Source: Terriglobia bacterium (lineage in GTDB: Bacteria; Acidobacteriota; Terriglobia; Acidiferrales; UBA7541). From it: a stretch of 64,000 nt of DNA. Of the stretch, positions 16,235 to 24,394 are shown one piece after another. The stretch lies in the NCBI GenBank assembly GCA_020073705.1, contig JAIQES010000006.1, positions 38,466 through 102,465 of the forward strand, in the 5' to 3' direction. The notes below the pieces were generated by a model. The model had not been told where the DNA came from and searched no databases. It saw only the letters and a list, made by a program, of their open reading frames with translations. A program made the translations under genes and the position numbers. Each line of letters starts with the position of its first letter. The first letter of the stretch is position 1.

Positions 16235-19200
16235 GTGAAAAAACCGCGCGTGAAGATGGCCGCAAGGCGGATGCGAGGGTTCCGGAGTCTCATTCTTGGG
16301 CTCATAACACTCACAGCAAGCCCGAGGCCGGGACAGGCTCAGGTGTCTGCGGCGATTGTCGGAAAAGTGGAGGATACATCCGGGGGCGGCGTGGGCGGTG
16401 CAAAGATCACTGTGAAAAACCTCGAAACTGGAGCGACGCGCGTCGTGACGACCGACGATGCGGGCAGCTTCAGAGCCCTCTCCCTGCCTCTAGGGCCGCA
16501 GGAGGTCAAGGCGGAGAAGACAGGCTTCAAGGAAATCGTCCGGACGGGAATCAATTTGGAGGTGGGCCAAGAAGCAGTCGTGAACCTGCGCCTGGAATTG
16601 GGCGAGTTCGTCCAGCAAATCGCCATTACCGAAGAGGCCCCGGTTGTCAATGTCACGACGGCGTCTGTCTCAGGGATGGTGGGCGAGCGGGAGATAAAGG
16701 ACTTGCCGCTAAACGGCCGCGGCTTCGACAACCTGATCACCCTAAACCCCGGGACGATCAATTTCAGCGCGATGAAAAGCCCCAATACTAACACGAGCAA
16801 CGGAAACACTTTCTCGGTGGCAGGACGGCGGACTGGGGAGAACCTTTTTTTGCTGAATGGCGTCGAGTATATGGGGTCGAGCCAGCTCGCCGTCACACCT
16901 GGCGGCGTCAGCGGTTATCTCTTGGGGATTGACGCTGTCCGGGAATTTAACGTGCTCACGGACACGTATTCGGCCGAATATGGAAAGCGAGCGGGCGCGC
17001 AGGTCAGCATCGTCACGCAATCCGGGACGAATGCACTGCACGGAACCATTTTCGAGTTCGTCCGAAACAGCGCATTCGATTCCCCAGGTCCGTTCGACCA
17101 GGGAACCGTTCCTCCCTTCAGGAGAAATCAATTCGGAGCCGCGGCAGGAGGCCCCCTCAAGAAAGATCGTTTGTTCCTGTTCGGCAACTATGAAGGGTTT
17201 CGACAGGCCTTGGCGGTCAGCAGCTTGAGCGTGGTCCCGGATGCGAATGCGCGCTTGGGCTCGTTGCCAGATCCCAGCACCGGCGTATACGCCCCGGTAA
17301 CCGATCTGAATCCGGCGATGCTGCCCTACATGTCTTTCTGGCCTCAGCCAGATCCCAATTCGGAGTTGATGGTGCCATCAACGACCTCGCCTGAAACCCT
17401 AGTTCCGAGTGGAGTTTCGTATTCGCACAACTATCCTAATGAGCATATCCAGGAAGATTTCGGCACTCTCCGGACGGATTACAACATCGGAGGTCGCGAC
17501 ACTCTTTCCGCGGCTTATACCATCGACGATGGGAATAGTCTTATTCCGCTAGCGGATCCGTTGTTTGCCTCATACATCCCGCTCCGGATGCAAGTGTTCA
17601 GCCTGCAGGAAACGCATATCTTTTCGCCACAGATCGTTAATACTGTCACTGTTGGGTTTTCCCGGGCATCCTTCAGCCTGGTTTCAGTTCCATTGGCAAC
17701 GTTTTCTCCCAGTGCCAACCCCTTTGTCACTGGGGCAGGGCCTGGCGGGATTGTGGTGGGGGGCGGCGCGACAACGACCGCCAACGGATCAATCACATCC
17801 GCCGGCCCGAACAACGCCGCAGGCGCCGTGAATCACAGAAATCTTTTTACGTACCAGGACAATCTGCAAATCAGCAAGGGAATTCATCAGATCAGCGCTG
17901 GTGTTTGGTTCCAACGGCTTCAGGACAACGAAGACAGCGCTTCACGACAGGCTGGGCAAGTCACCTTTGCCAGCCTCACGAAATTTCTTCAAGGAACTGT
18001 CAATACGAATCAGTTTCAAGTCGTGCCCCTCCACACGGAGCTAGATTGGAGAAGCCTCTTCGGCGCATGGTACGTCGAAGATTCAGTCCGCTTGCGGCAC
18101 AATCTCACACTCCAGGCCGGTATTCGCCATGAATTCACAACAGGGTGGAATGAAGCGTTTGGAAGGGCGGCCAATTATGTCACCAACTCGCAAGGCGTAC
18201 TTGTGACAGCTCCGGTGGTGGGCAATTCAGTGTTCTCCCAAAATAACGCGACGCGATTGTTCAGTCCCCGGATCGGCCTTGCGTGGGACCCATTCGGAAA
18301 TGGAAAGACCGCGGTCCGCGCGGGATACGGGATCTACTATTCGTTGATCGACGCTCTCGCCTTTTTGGTGAACTCGCTGCCTCCCTATAACGGCTCCGTT
18401 TCCTGCCCAAGTGCAGGATCAGTCTGCCCAAGCTCAGGCGGAAGCGCCTCCCTCTTTTCGTTTATTCCATTCACGCCCGGTGCGACGTTCCCCGCCTGCG
18501 GTACCGGTGCTACGCCCTGCGCTACCTTCGCGCCACAAGGAGTACAACCCAACGCGAAGACTCCGGCGGTTCAGGAATGGAACTTGGCGATTGAGCAACA
18601 GCTCAGTCACAACACATCGCTTCGCGTAGCCTATGTCGGATCATTTGCAACCCATGAGCTGCTCAGCATCGATCCCAATAGCATCCCGGCGCAGATTTGC
18701 TCGAATCCAAGTGGATGTGCCTCCGGCGGCGTTGCCGCAATCAAGAGTACTGTCTCTCAGGGAACACAGTACATTCCAGTGCAATCCCGTCCCAACCCCA
18801 ACCTGTCCGGCGGCTTTTTCTGGTTCACCGAGGGCAACAGCAGTTACAACGCCTTGCAAATCGACGTGACCCACCGCTTGAGCAAAGGCCTGCAGTTCCG
18901 GGGCAACTATACCTGGTCCAAGAACCTGGACATAAATTCGGGTCTCACAGGCGCACAGGCCAACAATCAGGCGCAAATGGTGCTGGATCGCAATGACCTG
19001 AGAAGAGATTGGGGCCCGTCTGCGTTGAATATCACCAGCCAATCCAACATTTCCGCCCGGTATGAACTGCCCTTCGGCCATGGCCAGCATTGGCTCGGCA
19101 ACGTCACGGGACTCGAAAGCAAACTCATCACTGGATGGCAGTTGAATGGAATCGGAACGTTCCTGACTGGCTTCCCATTTACACCCCTGGTAGGCTCAAA

Positions 19201-19594
19201 CCGCTCCGGGGACGGCGATATCAGGAATCCGGATCGGGTTTCCATCAACCCTTCCTTTACGGGGCCTGTCCTGCTCGATAATCCGAAACAGTGGTTCAAT
19301 CCAAGCGCATTCATTCTGCCGACACCAGGAACCTATGGGAATATAGGGCGGGGAACCCTGAGGGGGCCGGGCCTGGCCGACGTGGATCTATCGCTGTTCA
19401 AGAACACTGCCGTATCCGAAAACGTGACTGTGCAGTTTCGTGCGGAATTTTTCAACGTCTTCAATCGTTCAAACTTCGGGCCGCCAAACGCGACCGTATT
19501 TTCGGGCACGGCGGTCAGTCCCTCCGCCGGATTGATAACAACCACGGCAACCTATCCCCGGCAAATTCAATTCGGACTGAAACTGATCTTCTAG
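16235..19594 (+). CDS. Oar-like TonB-dependent outer-membrane protein with carboxypeptidase-regulatory domain
   Basis: 1119 residues, GTG start preceded by CAGGAG. Signal peptide about 1-40 (SLILGLITLTASPRPGQAQ), then a carboxypeptidase D regulatory-like domain (about 40-125, IVGKVEDTSGGGVGGAKITV), a plug (about 130-260, GEREIKDLPLNGRGFDNLI) and a large beta-barrel ending in QIQFGLKLIF with the C-terminal aromatic residue for outer-membrane insertion. This type is strongly expanded in Acidobacteria and is often used for large substrates; the ligand is unknown. It stands alone between bshA and a - strand sensor kinase. Confidence 0.92.
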   Translation: MKKPRVKMAARRMRGFRSLILGLITLTASPRPGQAQVSAAIVGKVEDTSGGGVGGAKITVKNLETGATRVVTTDDAGSFRALSLPLGPQEVKAEKTGFKEIVRTGINLEVGQEAVVNLRLELGEFVQQIAITEEAPVVNVTTASVSGMVGEREIKDLPLNGRGFDNLITLNPGTINFSAMKSPNTNTSNGNTFSVAGRRTGENLFLLNGVEYMGSSQLAVTPGGVSGYLLGIDAVREFNVLTDTYSAEYGKRAGAQVSIVTQSGTNALHGTIFEFVRNSAFDSPGPFDQGTVPPFRRNQFGAAAGGPLKKDRLFLFGNYEGFRQALAVSSLSVVPDANARLGSLPDPSTGVYAPVTDLNPAMLPYMSFWPQPDPNSELMVPSTTSPETLVPSGVSYSHNYPNEHIQEDFGTLRTDYNIGGRDTLSAAYTIDDGNSLIPLADPLFASYIPLRMQVFSLQETHIFSPQIVNTVTVGFSRASFSLVSVPLATFSPSANPFVTGAGPGGIVVGGGATTTANGSITSAGPNNAAGAVNHRNLFTYQDNLQISKGIHQISAGVWFQRLQDNEDSASRQAGQVTFASLTKFLQGTVNTNQFQVVPLHTELDWRSLFGAWYVEDSVRLRHNLTLQAGIRHEFTTGWNEAFGRAANYVTNSQGVLVTAPVVGNSVFSQNNATRLFSPRIGLAWDPFGNGKTAVRAGYGIYYSLIDALAFLVNSLPPYNGSVSCPSAGSVCPSSGGSASLFSFIPFTPGATFPACGTGATPCATFAPQGVQPNAKTPAVQEWNLAIEQQLSHNTSLRVAYVGSFATHELLSIDPNSIPAQICSNPSGCASGGVAAIKSTVSQGTQYIPVQSRPNPNLSGGFFWFTEGNSSYNALQIDVTHRLSKGLQFRGNYTWSKNLDINSGLTGAQANNQAQMVLDRNDLRRDWGPSALNITSQSNISARYELPFGHGQHWLGNVTGLESKLITGWQLNGIGTFLTGFPFTPLVGSNRSGDGDIRNPDRVSINPSFTGPVLLDNPKQWFNPSAFILPTPGTYGNIGRGTLRGPGLADVDLSLFKNTAVSENVTVQFRAEFFNVFNRSNFGPPNATVFSGTAVSPSAGLITTTATYPRQIQFGLKLIF

Positions 19595-19708
19595 GCAGGA
19601 ACTCAATTTGACACGGATCGAGTCCTTGTAATGTTTGTTTGTCCTCGAAGCTGGCCGAAGCAAACTCGAGAGCAAACGGATTGATCTTCCCGGCTGCACA
19701 ACCAAGCG

Positions 19709-21052
19709 TCAGAGATTGGAAGCAGGAACCACTGGAGAAGGCTGAGATTCGGTTGGAATCAACTCGGGCACTTCGATCCGAATTCGTGTTCCTTCACCCT
19801 CGCGGCTCGAAATGTCCATTCGGAAATCGCCGCCGTAGAGCATGCGCAAACGCTCATGGACGTTGCTGATGCCGATCCCATCCCCGAAGACTTGTGACAT
19901 GCGGTCTTGGGGAATGCCGACGCCATTGTCTTCAATTTCGATGACAAGGCGCGCATCGCGTATCGAGGTGCGGATGGTGATCTCACCGCCGTCAAGTTTG
20001 CCGGCGAGGCCATGCTTGAGAGCGTTTTCGACGATGGGCTGCAGGAGCATGCTGGGCACGAAGGCATCGAGCGTATGCTCCTCGATCTGCTTATGGATCT
20101 GAAGGTTGTCGCGGCCGAACCGGGCGACCTCGATGTCGAGGTAGTCGTCAATGAAGTCGAGTTCTTCTTGCAACGGTACAAAGGTCTCATGCTTCCGCAG
20201 CAGCCGCCGCAGAATTTTGCTCAATTTGATAACCACGATGCGAGCCATGTCAGGATCGTAGCGGATCAGCGATGAAACCGTATTGAGCGTGTTGAACAAG
20301 AAATGGGGATTGATTTGAGCGGACAGAGCGTCCATACGCGCTTTGAGCAGCATTTGTTGGGACTGCTCGAGATTCATTTCGATCCGGGTGTTATACCAAA
20401 TCTTGATCGGAACGGCGACCGCCATCACCGTGGAGAGCAACACCAATGCCAACTCCCAGCTATGTCCCACGTCCAGATAAAAAAGCCACTGCAGCTTGGT
20501 GGCATGACCCAGCGCCTGGCGCCCCAGCTCCAAAGCGACACAAGCCCCTAACGGCAGCATTTCCCAGCTTACCTTCGCCCTGCGGAACAGCCGCACCAGC
20601 CAGCGCGGGGTACTCAGAAACGTGTAGGGCCCGAGTTTCCAAATCTCTTCTGTATTGGGAATTGCCAGGCGAATCAGCCCACCCACCAACCCCGCGGCAG
20701 CCGCGACGGGCGTCGAAAGCCACTCGTGATTAAAAAACGCGGGCAGGCTGATGATGGAGCCGCCCAACGGGCCAACGACACGTCCTCCCAGCAGTCCCAG
20801 CAGAAATGAGCCTTCGAGCATCAGATCGGCGAAGCGGTAAGCGTGTCCGACAATGCGCAGCATCACGCCCAGGGCCAGCGCGGGCGTCACAAACAGCATC
20901 AGCCTCACCTTCTGGTCCGAATCGCGGACTTCCGTGAAGAGAACCTTGCGAAAGATGGCTGACCGCGCCAGCCAGGCAGAAATCGAGGCCGCTGCGGCAA
21001 CATGCAGCAGCAGCGTGAGCAGCAAATCTCCGCCGGAGGTGAGTGTCTCCAT
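19709..21052 (-). CDS. LytS-type sensor histidine kinase
   Basis: 447 residues. The N-terminal membrane part is of the 5TM-5TMR_LYT type (about 10-200), with LMLEGSFLLGLLGGRVVGPLGG. Then follows a coiled linker, the His_kinase domain with the phospho-acceptor in INPHFLFNTLNTVSSLIRY (about 265-285), and an HATPase with the N-box LQPIVENALKHGL and G-box EIEDNGVGIP. Such kinases usually phosphorylate LytTR-type response regulators. No such regulator lies next to it, so it is an orphan here. It is divergent from ribA. Confidence 0.92.
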   Translation of the reverse strand: METLTSGGDLLLTLLLHVAAAASISAWLARSAIFRKVLFTEVRDSDQKVRLMLFVTPALALGVMLRIVGHAYRFADLMLEGSFLLGLLGGRVVGPLGGSIISLPAFFNHEWLSTPVAAAAGLVGGLIRLAIPNTEEIWKLGPYTFLSTPRWLVRLFRRAKVSWEMLPLGACVALELGRQALGHATKLQWLFYLDVGHSWELALVLLSTVMAVAVPIKIWYNTRIEMNLEQSQQMLLKARMDALSAQINPHFLFNTLNTVSSLIRYDPDMARIVVIKLSKILRRLLRKHETFVPLQEELDFIDDYLDIEVARFGRDNLQIHKQIEEHTLDAFVPSMLLQPIVENALKHGLAGKLDGGEITIRTSIRDARLVIEIEDNGVGIPQDRMSQVFGDGIGISNVHERLRMLYGGDFRMDISSREGEGTRIRIEVPELIPTESQPSPVVPASNL

Positions 21053-21126
21053 TGAACTTGTGTGCTGCGGTTACGTTAGCTAATCGCTGGGCCGATGTAA
21101 AGCGCCGCAGCGCCGCCTGCGCCTGC

Positions 21127-21132
21127 TATAAT
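21127..21132 (+). promoter_or_regulatory. Consensus -10 box for ribA, near-leaderless position
   Basis: A perfect TATAAT ends 12 bp before the ribA ATG at 21145. No good -35 box is visible at 16-18 bp spacing, and no Shine-Dalgarno lies between. The position implies a transcript starting within a few bases of the start codon. Confidence 0.55.
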
Positions 21133-21144
21133 ACCCGGCTCTCT

Positions 21145-21786
21145 ATGCCACACAAGAAACAGAGACGGGGCAGTACCCGGCGCAAGACATCGAAGGCGCG
21201 CATACGCATCGTTGCGCGAGCCAAGCTTCCGACGCGCTTCGGTCCGTTCGAAATTCTCGGCATCGAGGGCCGCAACCAATTGGAAAGCGCCGTGGCCCTG
21301 GTGCATGGCCGCATTCGCGGCCAGACTCCGCTGGTGCGCATCCACTCGCAGTGCTTCACCGGTGACGTGCTCGCCTCGGAACGCTGCGATTGCCGCGCCC
21401 AGCTTGAACTTTCGCTGCGCCGGATTGCCGCGTCGCGGTCCGGGGTTTTGTTGTACCTGCCGCAAGAAGGCCGCGGCATCGGCCTGATGAACAAGTTGCG
21501 CGCATACGAATTGCAGGATCGCGGAATGGACACGGTTGAGGCCAACGAGGAACTTGGGTTCGCCGCCGACTCGCGTGACTATCGCTTCTCAGCCGCTGCG
21601 CTGCACCTGCTCGGCGTGCGGCGCGTGCGCCTGCTTTCGAATAACCCGGATAAGGTGCAGCAGTTAGAAAGAGCGGGGATTCACGTCGTGGAACGCGTGC
21701 CTTGCCGGCCCCGCACTTCTCCCGTCTCGCGCGCCTACCTGGAGACAAAACGAACGAAGATGGGCCACCTGCTGGATAACCTGTAA
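21145..21786 (+). CDS. ribA: GTP cyclohydrolase II
   Basis: 213 residues from the ATG at 21145 (MPHKKQRRGS); the open frame upstream runs through the promoter. An Arg/Lys-rich N-terminal tail of about 25 residues precedes the RibA domain. The zinc site and catalytic motifs are present: RIHSQCFTGDVLASERCDC (three zinc cysteines), LYLPQEGRGIGLMNKLRAY, GFAADSRDYRFSAAALHLLG and LLSNNPDKVQQLERAGI. It converts GTP to the first committed riboflavin intermediate. There is no fused RibB domain. The C-terminal AYLETKRTKMGHLLDN is typical. Confidence 0.93.
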   Translation: MPHKKQRRGSTRRKTSKARIRIVARAKLPTRFGPFEILGIEGRNQLESAVALVHGRIRGQTPLVRIHSQCFTGDVLASERCDCRAQLELSLRRIAASRSGVLLYLPQEGRGIGLMNKLRAYELQDRGMDTVEANEELGFAADSRDYRFSAAALHLLGVRRVRLLSNNPDKVQQLERAGIHVVERVPCRPRTSPVSRAYLETKRTKMGHLLDNL

Positions 21787-21848
21787 GAAGAGCGGCCTCA
21801 ATAGCTTTGTGGGCCGCGGCTTCATAGGGCGCGGAAAAACTTAAAACG

Positions 21849-21938
21849 TTGTCATTCCGAGGCACGCTGCGTGCCGAGGAATCTCTCTTTTCCTGGGTTT
21901 TGAACAAAGAGAGATTCCTCGCTTCGCTCAGAATGACG
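21849..21938. repeat. Palindromic TCATTCCGAG-type repeat element
   Basis: GTCATTC (21851-21857) is matched by GAATGAC (21931-21937). Inside lies a perfect 16-bp inverted repeat CGAGGAATCTCTCTTT (21875-21890) with its complement at 21906-21921, and a small hairpin GGCACG/CGTGCC at 21861-21875. The whole could fold into one long hairpin on either strand. A related element lies at 63433-63604. Such REP/MITE-like units are dispersed in acidobacterial genomes. Together with flanking spacer it fills the ribA-SRPBCC gap. Confidence 0.8.
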
Positions 21939-22091
21939 CCCTAACCCACTTTTTCCGCAGCCTGTTCAGCCGCGACATTCACTGGATTGAAAAAATGGGC
22001 TTCAGCCCCTGAAGCCACGTTAGAATTGGCTCCCAGGTACTTGGAGGAAAGTCTCTATCAAACCACGAACGACTCGCCCAGGAGAATGTGT

Positions 22092-22505
22092 ATGACACCT
22101 GTCATCGAGACAGCTGCGATCTTTCATAACGCCACCCCCGCCGATCTCTACGAACTCTTCATGGATTCAGCCAAACATTCTGCCGCAACCGGCGCGCCCG
22201 CCAAGATCAGCCGCAAAATCGGAGGAAAATGGTCCGCCTTCAACGGAATGATTTGCGGCAAAAATCTGGCGCTCCTTCCAAAGCAGATGATTGTGCAAAC
22301 TTGGCGCTCGACCGCCTGGAAAGCGGCCGATCCTGATTCCATCCTCGTCGTTCACTTTGAAAAATCCGCGAGTGGCGGCGCAACCGTGCATTTGGCCCAC
22401 ATCGGCGTGCCGCAATACGACCACAAGGGTGTCACCCAGGGCTGGATGAATTATTACTGGAAGCCGTGGAGGAAGTATCTCAAGGGACGGAAACGTTCGG
22501 GTTGA
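22092..22505 (+). CDS. SRPBCC / AHSA1-like domain protein
   Basis: 137 residues from the ATG at 22092, which has GGAG at a proper 8-nt distance; an ATG six bases earlier is too close to it. The sequence has the helix-grip START-like pattern: ETAAIFHNATPADLYELFMD, then KISRKIGGKWSAFNGMICGKNL, IVQTWRSTAWKAADPDSILV and the C-terminal helix VTQGWMNYYWKPWRKYL. Members bind hydrophobic ligands or act as Hsp90 activator-like domains. The specific role is unknown. It is a single gene. Confidence 0.85.
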   Translation: MTPVIETAAIFHNATPADLYELFMDSAKHSAATGAPAKISRKIGGKWSAFNGMICGKNLALLPKQMIVQTWRSTAWKAADPDSILVVHFEKSASGGATVHLAHIGVPQYDHKGVTQGWMNYYWKPWRKYLKGRKRSG

Positions 22506-22528
22506 GCCCCTCATCGCTCACGCCGGGA

Positions 22529-22741
22529 TTAGCCGCCACCCACCAGATGAACGATCTCGAAGCGGTCCCCAGTCTGCACGATGGTAGACAGCCACTGGGA
22601 CCTGGGAAGAATTTCAAGATTGCGCTCAATGGCCACGCGGTCCACAGGCAGGCCGAGACGCGAGAGCAGGCCGGTTATATCAAGACCCGGTGGCACCTCG
22701 TGCGCTTCTCCATTAACCACAATGTGGATTCCTGGGGTCAT
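22529..22741 (-). CDS. thiS: ThiS/MoaD-like ubiquitin-fold sulfur carrier
   Basis: 70 residues with the beta-grasp pattern of ThiS: IHIVVNGEAHEVPPG, DITGLLSRLGLPVDRVAIERN, and the C-terminal TGDRFEIVHLVGGG. The terminal Gly-Gly is adenylated and thiocarboxylated to deliver sulfur in thiamine thiazole synthesis; here three glycines end the chain. The start overlaps the stop of the upstream hypothetical gene (ATGA). No thiG, thiF or thiE is adjacent, so the partner proteins are encoded elsewhere or the carrier serves another pathway. Confidence 0.82.
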   Translation of the reverse strand: MTPGIHIVVNGEAHEVPPGLDITGLLSRLGLPVDRVAIERNLEILPRSQWLSTIVQTGDRFEIVHLVGGG

Positions 22742-23379
22742 TTCGAGGGCCGCGCGGCAGACGCATCACCGCGCCTCGCTTTGAGCCGGAAACGCAGTTC
22801 GCCATAGAGATCTCCATCGGTGGCGCGAATCACGAGTGCAGTTCCCTCGGCGACCGCCGAAGGCAGCGGGAATTTCAGCGTCGCCCGGCCCTGCACATCC
22901 GCACTCGCTCGGATTGGAGCGGATCGAACTTTCTCACGTTCCAGAAATGCCTCGATATCCGCCCCGCCAATCTCCTCAGTCGAACCCCTTCGCCGCAACT
23001 CGACTTCGAGCGTGGCGTTTCCCGATGCAAGCCAGGATTTTGGATTCAGCAAACGGACGTCAAGACCCTCGTACGAGGCCACAGCAGCCGCTGGAGCGGG
23101 AGCGTCCGCGAGCGCTTTGAGATGGAGCGTCCCGGCTTCCAGTTGAGCTATCACCTCACGGTGCTGCTGTGCGAGCCGCTCGTGAAGTTGCTGCGCCAGG
23201 CCTCCTCCGTCCACGGCACTGCCAGCCAAGTCCTGGTAGCTGGTGCTGCGCTTGTGAACCACGAGTCCTGCTCGGTAGACAACCGTGTCAAGGAATGGAT
23301 GCGAAGGACCGCGATCCTCGGTCTGAACGTGAAACAGGGCGCTGCCTACGCGCACATTCGAATTGAAACCGAAGTTCAT
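22738..23379 (-). CDS. Conserved hypothetical protein, acidobacterial type
   Basis: 213 residues from the ATG at 23379 (MNFGFNSNVRVG); the frame is open for 46 more codons upstream, but that part overlaps the nuoA promoter region. The N-terminal half (1-60) has VGSALFHVQTEDRGPSHPFL and DTVVYRAGLVVHKRSTSYQD, which I recognise only as a pattern found in acidobacterial proteins of unknown function. A helical segment with a basic/acidic pattern follows, then an Ig-like or carrier-like C-terminal part (about 110-205). It is coupled with thiS by a 4-nt overlap and is divergent from the nuo operon. Confidence 0.7.
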   Translation of the reverse strand: MNFGFNSNVRVGSALFHVQTEDRGPSHPFLDTVVYRAGLVVHKRSTSYQDLAGSAVDGGGLAQQLHERLAQQHREVIAQLEAGTLHLKALADAPAPAAAVASYEGLDVRLLNPKSWLASGNATLEVELRRRGSTEEIGGADIEAFLEREKVRSAPIRASADVQGRATLKFPLPSAVAEGTALVIRATDGDLYGELRFRLKARRGDASAARPSK

Positions 23380-23454
23380 AGGATGAGCCGCCTTCCCACT
23401 CCTCCGCAAACACGCCAAATGACGGAAACCCTTTGAGATATTTCCCCGCCACAA

Positions 23455-23483
23455 TTGACCGCTTGGCGCTTCATCGTTATTAT
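23455..23483 (+). promoter_or_regulatory. Candidate promoter of the first nuo operon, near-leaderless
   Basis: A -35 box TTGACC (23455-23460) and a -10 box TATTAT (23478-23483) with a 17-bp spacer, both close to consensus. The -10 box ends 13 bp before the nuoA ATG at 23497, and no ribosome site lies in between. Transcription would start about 7 nt from the start codon. Confidence 0.7.
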
Positions 23484-23496
23484 AGCGGGTGCGCCA

Positions 23497-23895
23497 ATGA
23501 CCGGAAACGATCTCCAAAGCTACGCGCCGCTTCTTTTACACCTCACCCTAGCGATGGCGCTTTCAGGTGTTCTCGTCCTGCTTTCGTCGCTGGTGGGCTG
23601 GAGACGGCCTTCCACTACAAAATCGCAACCCTATGAATGCGGCATCACGCCGACCGGCGACGCCCGCGAGCCATTTTCGGTGAAGTTTTATCTGGTCGCG
23701 ATGGTTTTTATTTTGTTTGATGTGGAAGCCATCTTCCTATATCCGTGGGCCTACATCTTTCGCGAGTTGCGGTGGTTCGGATTCGTGGAGATGATTCTCT
23801 ACATCGGGATCTTGCTAGTGGGCTACTTCTATCTCTGGAAGAAAGGGGCGTTGGACTGGAACCGCCCAGCCGTACGCCGGGACCGCGCTTCGTGA
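23497..23895 (+). CDS. nuoA: NADH-quinone oxidoreductase subunit A (set 1)
   Basis: 132 residues, three membrane helices. The diagnostic parts are SQPYECGITPTGDAREPFSVKFYLVAMVFILFDVEAIFLYPW (split: YECG near residue 47, FDVEA near 78). The cysteine loop and the FDVE motif lie near the quinone cavity. The ATG at 23497 sits just after the promoter; the longer open frame from 23455 would include the -35 box. The stop overlaps nuoC (GTGA). nuoB, which normally follows nuoA, is absent. Confidence 0.95.
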   Translation: MTGNDLQSYAPLLLHLTLAMALSGVLVLLSSLVGWRRPSTTKSQPYECGITPTGDAREPFSVKFYLVAMVFILFDVEAIFLYPWAYIFRELRWFGFVEMILYIGILLVGYFYLWKKGALDWNRPAVRRDRAS

Positions 23896-24371
23896 CGGAG
23901 ACACCCGACCTAGAACAAAATCCAATTGTCGCAAGAATCCGCGCCTGGCGCCCCGGGGCGATTGCCGAATTGATTTCTTTCCGGGGGGAGTTGACCGTGG
24001 TCGTGCCTCGCGAACATCTGCGGCCCCTCGCCGAATTTCTCGCCCGCGAGGCGGATCTTGCATTCACGTATCTTTCCGACGTCACCGGCGTTGACCGCTT
24101 CCCCATCGAGCCTCGTTTTGAGTTGAATTACCATTTACTGTCTATTTCCCGGCGCGATACGCTTTGCTTGCGTGTTCGTCTCCCTGGGGAGGCTCCGGTG
24201 ATCGAGACAGTCGTGCCGGTTTGGCCGACGGCGAATTGGCACGAGCGCGAGATATTTGATTTGTTCGGGATGCGCTTTGAAGGGCACCCCGACTTGCGGC
24301 GCATGCTGTTGCCGGACGATTGGGAAGGCTACCCCCTCCGCAAGGACTATCCGGTGGAGGGCCCTCGTTGA
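23892..24371 (+). CDS. nuoC: NADH-quinone oxidoreductase subunit C (set 1)
   Basis: 159 residues from a GTG that overlaps the nuoA stop. This 30-kDa subunit shows the family signature HEREIFDLFGMRFEGHPDLR with LLPDDWEGYPLRKDYP at the C-terminal end. It is a hydrophilic connecting-module protein. The longer open frame from 23745 lies inside nuoA and is not used. nuoD follows after 23 nt. NuoC and NuoD are separate here, unlike the fused form in E. coli. Confidence 0.95.
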   Translation: MTETPDLEQNPIVARIRAWRPGAIAELISFRGELTVVVPREHLRPLAEFLAREADLAFTYLSDVTGVDRFPIEPRFELNYHLLSISRRDTLCLRVRLPGEAPVIETVVPVWPTANWHEREIFDLFGMRFEGHPDLRRMLLPDDWEGYPLRKDYPVEGPR

Positions 24372-24394
24372 TCTAAGGCGAACGAATCCTTGCC

